From: an uncultured Lachnospiraceae bacterium
GTDB taxonomy: Bacteria > Bacillota > Clostridia > Lachnospirales > Lachnospiraceae
Direction of reading: 5' to 3'
DNA length: 64,000 nucleotides
NCBI GenBank assembly: GCA_910588875.1
Contig: CAJURT010000012.1
Span: 14,495 to 78,494, forward strand
The translations under genes were made by a program, and so were the position numbers. The notes beneath the pieces are model-generated. The model did not search any database. It was not told the DNA's origin and saw only the letters and a program-made list of their open reading frames with translations. Below, piece by piece: positions 60,211 through 64,000 of this stretch; positions within the stretch are counted from its first letter, which is position 1; each line of letters begins with the position of its first letter.

Positions 60211-60909
60211 ATGAGAATCCTGATCATTGAAGATGATAAAGAACTTTGTGAAAATATTTCCCTTACCCTGAAAGCCTCAGGCTATGAGACGGACGTCTGC
60301 CACACGGGCAGGGACGGACTTTTTCTGGCCGAGCGCACCCCCTATGACGCCATTGTTCTGGACCGGATGCTGCCGGAGATGGATGGTATCCGAGTCTTAG
60401 AACATCTGCGCCGCCAAAACATCCAGACTCCTGTCATTCTGGCCACTGCCCTCGATGAACTTACTAATCGGATCGACGGGCTGGATGCCGGCGCCGACGA
60501 CTATCTGGGGAAGCCCTTTGCCGTGGAAGAACTGATAGCCAGACTGCGGGCAATAACCAGACGTTCCGGCTCTTTACCGCCGTCGGATCCTCTCTCCTTA
60601 TCCGGATTATCCTTAGACCCTGAACAGAGGCTTTTGTCCCACGGCTCCGCTTCTCTGACCCTGTCTAAGCGGGAATCTTCCCTGTTGGAATTCTTTATGC
60701 GCAACCCTTACCGGACTCTGCCCCGCAGCCAGATTCTTTCCTATGTATGGGGAGCCTGCTCCGAGGTGGAAGAGGGCAATCTCGACAACTATGTCTATTT
60801 TCTCCGCCGTCGTCTGAAAGCCGTCGACGCACCGGTCTGCCTGACTACTGTCCATGGAATCGGCTACCGCCTGGAAACAGAAAACAGACAGGAAAGGATT
60901 CTGCCATGA
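60211..60909 (+). CDS. OmpR-family response regulator
   Basis: 232 residues, preceded by GGGAGG. Receiver domain with D8/D9 acidic pair, phospho-acceptor Asp51 (IVLDRMLPEMDG), Thr in ILATALDE and Lys in YLGKPFAVEEL; winged-helix output (about 130-228) with LSKRESSLLEFFMRNPYRTL and TVHGIGYRLE. Its stop overlaps the kinase ATG (ATGA), so the pair is coupled. It is divergent from the binding-protein operon, which is its most likely target. Confidence 0.95.
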   Translation: MRILIIEDDKELCENISLTLKASGYETDVCHTGRDGLFLAERTPYDAIVLDRMLPEMDGIRVLEHLRRQNIQTPVILATALDELTNRIDGLDAGADDYLGKPFAVEELIARLRAITRRSGSLPPSDPLSLSGLSLDPEQRLLSHGSASLTLSKRESSLLEFFMRNPYRTLPRSQILSYVWGACSEVEEGNLDNYVYFLRRRLKAVDAPVCLTTVHGIGYRLETENRQERILP

Positions 60910-62219
60910 AGCATCTACGTCTTCGTCTGACCGCACTTTACACGATCACTGCCGGCCTGATTCTGACTCTCGCCATGGCCGGCTTTCTCATGCTCCGTAT
61001 CCGGGAGACCAGGCAGGAACAGCTGGAAAACTTTCACAGCACCTGGAACACGGTGGTACTCCGCATGCAGTCAGATTCCATGATTTCCCAGCACTTCCTC
61101 GCCCAGACAGAGGCCGCCAGCCAGTCCGTGATTCACATCGAAGAAAACGGGATTCCCTTTCTCTATCAGGGTTCCTGGAACCCGCTCACTCCCCGCCAGA
61201 CGCTGATCGACCTGGCAAAGAAACTGGCGGCCGGGGAAGGAATCTTTCCCTCCTGTGCACCGGTTTCCTCCTCCTCCCTCACCAGCAGTCTGTTCACCAT
61301 TGACGGCAATGCCAGAGAACAATATTATGCCAGAATTCTCGTTCTGGCTTATCCTGACGGGGTTCGCAGCCTGTGCCTCCTGACCTACCTCCCTCCCATT
61401 CTGCAATCCTTAAAGGAAACCATACTGGTTCTGTGCATACTGGAGATCCTGGGTATTTTGTGTCTGCTGCTGATCAGCTGGCATTTTGTCGGCTGGTCCT
61501 TACAACCGGTTGAAGAAAGTCGCAGAAAACAGGCAGAGTTCATTGCCGCGGCATCCCATGAACTGCGTTCCCCCCTGGCTGTCTTGCGATCCGCCATCTC
61601 TGCCATTCTGGCAGAACCAGAGAGCCGGGAAAGACTTCTGCACAGTATGGACTCCGAATGCATGCGGATGTCCCGGCTCATCGATGATATGCTCCTGTTA
61701 GCTGCTGCGGATGCCAAAACCTGGAGTATCCGCCCACAAAAAACAGACATGGATACCCTGCTCATCGAAACCTATGAAGCATTTCTCCCTGTCTGCCAGG
61801 AAAAACAGATCACACTCCGGCTGCAGCTGCCGGAGGCTTCTCTTCCCTGCCTCCTTGCTGACCCGGAACGGATCCGTCAGATTCTTTTTATCCTGCTGGA
61901 CAATGCCCTGTGCCATACTCCGGCAGGAAAAGCCATCGGGATCTGTGCCCGGGTTGCCAAAGGACTTTCTTCAAAGAGCCTGATTCTACAGATTAAGGAT
62001 CAGGGCTGCGGTATTCCCCAAGAAAGCCAGCCTTATATCTTTGACCGCTTTTACCGCGTTGACAAAGCCCGAAGCGGCAAGGCGCACTTCGGGCTGGGAC
62101 TCAGCATCGCCAGGGAACTGACCACCCTCCACAAGGGAACCCTTACCGTTGCCGACAACCCTGGCGGCGGCACCTGCTTTACCGTCACACTGCCGATAAC
62201 AGACCCATTCCCGGTCTGA
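60906..62219 (+). CDS. Sensor histidine kinase
   Basis: 437 residues from the ATG overlapping the regulator stop; a longer open frame upstream runs inside the regulator gene. Two membrane helices (about 8-31 and 172-195) enclose an extracellular domain of about 140 residues. HisKA domain with His218 in AAASHELRSPLAVLR, then the ATPase domain with N-box ILFILLDNALCHTPAG, G1 IKDQGCGIP, FDRFYR and G2 HFGLGLSIARE. It phosphorylates the upstream regulator in response to an unknown envelope signal. Confidence 0.95.
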   Translation: MKHLRLRLTALYTITAGLILTLAMAGFLMLRIRETRQEQLENFHSTWNTVVLRMQSDSMISQHFLAQTEAASQSVIHIEENGIPFLYQGSWNPLTPRQTLIDLAKKLAAGEGIFPSCAPVSSSSLTSSLFTIDGNAREQYYARILVLAYPDGVRSLCLLTYLPPILQSLKETILVLCILEILGILCLLLISWHFVGWSLQPVEESRRKQAEFIAAASHELRSPLAVLRSAISAILAEPESRERLLHSMDSECMRMSRLIDDMLLLAAADAKTWSIRPQKTDMDTLLIETYEAFLPVCQEKQITLRLQLPEASLPCLLADPERIRQILFILLDNALCHTPAGKAIGICARVAKGLSSKSLILQIKDQGCGIPQESQPYIFDRFYRVDKARSGKAHFGLGLSIARELTTLHKGTLTVADNPGGGTCFTVTLPITDPFPV

Positions 62220-62574
62220 AATATTCCGACATTTTCTACAAAAAAAGAAATGACAGCACTTATCCAGGGATACCGCAGACTGCGCAGGGGTACCGGACGC
62301 CGTCGCAGGCGGCGGAAGCACCCGAAGGGTGCCAATGTACCTCGGAGCAGGCTGTGGACTTTCCTTTTCACTTTCCGTTCCAGACGGCGACTCGCCGCCC
62401 GCTCAGCCTTTCCTCTCGCTGTCCCTCTTCTATGTCCGCTGATTCGTCTGCTGTCATTTCCGCCTCCCAGCATACCACATTGTATTCCTTTCTGCAAGCG
62501 ATTCACCGTTTTTCCTCAAACCGTTTCCTCAAACCACTGTCTTTCTATGGCTGATGTGTTGAAAATCAGCAATC
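62220..62574. other. GC-rich intergenic stretch, no gene supported
   Basis: A plus-strand open frame here is Arg/Pro/Ser-rich with no recognisable domain or good ribosome site and runs into the transposase relic; I treat it as non-coding. No clear terminator for the kinase gene is seen. Confidence 0.5.
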
Positions 62575-63155
62575 TCAAAGCCTTGCCCCGCAAGGGTTTC
62601 CGACCCTTTTTCGTTCAGATATTTTAGCAACTCTGATATCATGCATGAAGTCGAAAATCTCTTCTGTACCAAAGTTGTCATTCAGGACATGTATCTGAAA
62701 AAGTCTTGTCAGTAGTACGGTGAGGTAACAAATCAGAAAATGTCCGGTTATCGTATCTCTTTTTTGCAGATATGCAGGTCTCGCATCCAGCTGGAATTTC
62801 ATAATGCGGAAAGACTCCTCAATCCGCCAGAGGTTATGATAGGCTGCGTATATTTCGGAAGCGCTCATACGTCATGTTTTTCAAACAGTTTAGGAATAAC
62901 CTCATCATATGTTCTGGATTTTGAGCATGGATGGACAATCCTTGCTTTCTTTCTTTGTATTCCTGATTGAGTTTCCGGACTTCCTCGCCGTAAAAAGAGA
63001 CGGGATCGTCAATGCCGTCTGCCTGCAGTTCATGGAGGTATCCGATGGGTTTGTAGGAACGATGAGCGCCACCTTTGTGTTCAGGATCATAATAACTTTC
63101 GTAAATCTGTAGATAAATACTTTTTTTGTTGTTTGTTTTTTAAGAAATAAGCCAT
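62575..63155 (-). pseudogene. IS1634-type transposase with internal deletion and frameshifts
   Basis: The relic keeps both ends of the protein. The start (MAYFLKNKQQKK, ATG at 63155) is followed after a frameshift by IYESYYDPEHKGGAHRSYKP, then IGYLHELQADGIDDPVSFYG. It then jumps to the C-terminal part: IPKLFEKHD, and, in another frame, SASEIYAAYHNLWRIEESFR and MKFQLDARPAYLQKRDTITG. The DDE core between (several hundred residues in intact copies) is missing. It is inactive, but it could be moved by an intact copy if its ends survive. Confidence 0.7.
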
Positions 63156-63421
63156 AAAAATCACCCCTTTACATTACAACACTATAGCACTATATAATCG
63201 TGGCATAAAAAGGAGACTGGTCAAGTTTCTTCAAAATTAAAAAAAGCCAGCAATTATGCTGACAACCGTCATTTCGTATTAAAATGATCTCCAAAAGATT
63301 ATGGTGCTAAATCCGAAAGACGGGCTTCACTGAAATACCACGATACACCCAAAAAGAGGAAGATTAACCAGATAAAGAAAGATTTACGCATTACAATAAA
63401 CAATAAACATGTGTTTGGCTC

Positions 63422-63450
63422 TTGAATCCTGCTGCCAAATGTGCTATATT
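63422..63450 (+). promoter_or_regulatory. Promoter of the antisense (antitoxin) RNA
   Basis: TTGAAT, 17 bp, TATATT on the plus strand. It points at the toxin gene's 3' end. Confidence 0.65.
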
Positions 63451-63456
63451 AAGCAT

Positions 63457-63565
63457 AGAAAAAGGGAAAGCCATAGAAGCGGCTCTACCCCACAACATTA
63501 AGCAAATACCTCTGGTTAGAGGTCAGCCGTCACTATTGCGAGTAGTGGCGGCTATTTCTTTTTTC
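63457..63565 (+). ncRNA. Candidate type I antitoxin RNA
   Basis: About 105 nt predicted from the promoter above to an intrinsic terminator. It contains a small hairpin (CCTCT GGTT AGAGG, 63509-63522) and ends in the strong stem AGCCGTCACTA/TAGTGGCGGCT (63525-63553), followed by a T-rich tail (63555-63564). Its 3' end is complementary to the last codons and terminator of the toxin mRNA, as in the TxpA/RatA arrangement. Ends are estimates. Confidence 0.65.
63525..63553. terminator. Shared bidirectional hairpin between toxin and antisense RNA
   Basis: 11-bp stem with one mismatch. On the plus strand it is followed by TTTCTTTTTT; on the minus strand it starts at the toxin stop codon. Confidence 0.75.
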
Positions 63566-63647
63566 CCTTGTAAATCTGATAAATCAAATTCGCAAGGGCG
63601 ACAATGAGTATACCGATCTGGATTAAATCCTGATATGTAACATACAT
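63552..63647 (-). CDS. Small holin-like membrane toxin (type I toxin-antitoxin)
   Basis: 31 residues from the ATG at 63647, with AAAGGAGG about nine bases upstream. Structure: a short polar start (MYVTYQDL), one hydrophobic helix (IQIGILIVALANLIYQI) and a basic tail (YKGKKK), typical of the putative holin-like toxins of Firmicutes. Too much would depolarise the membrane. An antisense RNA converges on its 3' end. The longer in-frame start 37 codons upstream lacks family similarity and lies in the leader. The toxin has its own promoter 100 bp upstream. Confidence 0.8.
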   Translation of the reverse strand: MYVTYQDLIQIGILIVALANLIYQIYKGKKK

Positions 63648-63746
63648 TGCATCGCCCTCCTTTCTTTCGTCTGGAGGGCTACTTGAACCCTCCGAAAAAA
63701 CAAGAGGGGTAAAGCCGCCTTTGGCTCTATGGTTTCCCATGAATGG

Positions 63747-63775
63747 AGTATAACACATACTTCTTTGTCAGGCAA
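63747..63775 (-). promoter_or_regulatory. Promoter of the toxin gene
   Basis: TTGCCT, 17 bp, TATACT on the minus strand. It predicts a leader of about 90 nt before the toxin ATG, long enough to fold and hide the ribosome site. Confidence 0.65.
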
Positions 63776-63867
63776 TTATAATATACTTTTTTGCTTTGGC
63801 GGCAGTGCCACCCTATATTTATTGTCGCAAGCGCGGGCGTTTGACAGCTAAATTTTAAAAAAATCTC

Positions 63868-63896
63868 TATAGGCCGCATAAAGCCTATATTTTTTT
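63868..63896 (+). terminator. Hairpin with T-run near the right end
   Basis: Arms TATAGGC and GCCTATA (perfect) around CGCATAAA, followed by seven T on the plus strand. The word TATAGGC or a close form recurs at about 63916 and 63946, so it may be a repeat array rather than a simple terminator. Confidence 0.5.
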
Positions 63897-63981
63897 GTCA
63901 ATTTTTTCGTTTTTATATATAGGCTTTCTGGACTTTTTATGTTATAAATAGGCTCTCGGAATCTTGAGCCTGCCGACCAAG

Positions 63982-64000
63982 GTTCAGCGGTCGGCTGAAC
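63982..64000. repeat. Perfect inverted repeat at the window edge
   Basis: GTTCAGC-GGTCG-GCTGAAC, seven-base arms. The window ends here, so its context is unknown. Confidence 0.5.

Noticed and set aside
62250..62627. Arg-rich plus-strand frame after the histidine kinase
   Set aside because: Low-complexity composition, no ribosome site, and its end overlaps the transposase relic in antisense.

Overview
The window looks like the chromosome of a gut-type Clostridia, most likely a Lachnospiraceae. The evidence is low-GC-Firmicute style AGGAGG ribosome sites and -35/-10 promoters, a split B12-dependent methionine synthase, an MsmX/UgpC-type ATPase, DUF5688 and CvfB proteins, and choline-binding-like wall repeats. 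The backbone is moderately GC-rich and most genes lie on the minus strand. No rRNA, tRNA or CRISPR array was seen.

Layout. 1-11.8 kb: a wall-repeat protein, a large inverted-repeat element, rlmH, an esterase and an acyltransferase-like protein, a GNAT, an OmpR-type regulator, a ComEA-like protein, and a methionine cluster (metF, stand-alone MetH reactivation domain, metH). 12-20 kb: an EIIC-like membrane protein, then division and wall genes (CtpA-like protease, M23/EnvC-like hydrolase activator, ftsX, ftsE), a PucR/CdaR-type regulator and msmX. 20-30 kb: methyltransferase, CvfB, thioesterase, YhcH and KduI (uronate metabolism), a large anchored protein, DUF5688, and feoAB behind a Fur-like operator. 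30-32.7 kb: a lone large serine recombinase and a broken GyrI-like gene. 32.7-40.9 kb: a self-contained sugar PTS locus. EI, HPr, an amylosucrase-like GH13 enzyme and a HAD phosphatase lie on one strand; EIIBCA and a LacI repressor lie on the other. The two divergent promoters share an operator-like motif.

40.9-51 kb is a decayed mobile island with IS21 transposase, DUF932, WYL-regulator and relaxase relics. It carries an AT-rich, tightly packed four-gene cassette: a YkgJ-like Cys-cluster protein, a TerB-like protein, an HNH nuclease-like protein with a glycine-rich membrane segment, and a polytopic protein with two YARHG domains. This cassette is my best candidate for an undescribed system, probably defence or envelope stress. 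51-53 kb is a MATE/MarR module with a clear autoregulatory operator.

53.2-62.2 kb holds an unusual operon: a propeller-plus-solute-binding lipoprotein, two MalFG-type permeases, a coiled-coil membrane-fusion-like protein and a MacB-core-like protein. It has no ATPase of its own and is divergent from a two-component system. The MsmX homologue at 18.8 kb is a plausible shared motor. 62.5-64 kb holds an internally deleted IS1634-type transposase and a well-formed type I toxin-antitoxin locus: a 31-residue membrane toxin with a convergent antisense RNA, promoters and shared terminator all visible.

Family names come from recognition of motifs by eye; no database search was run.
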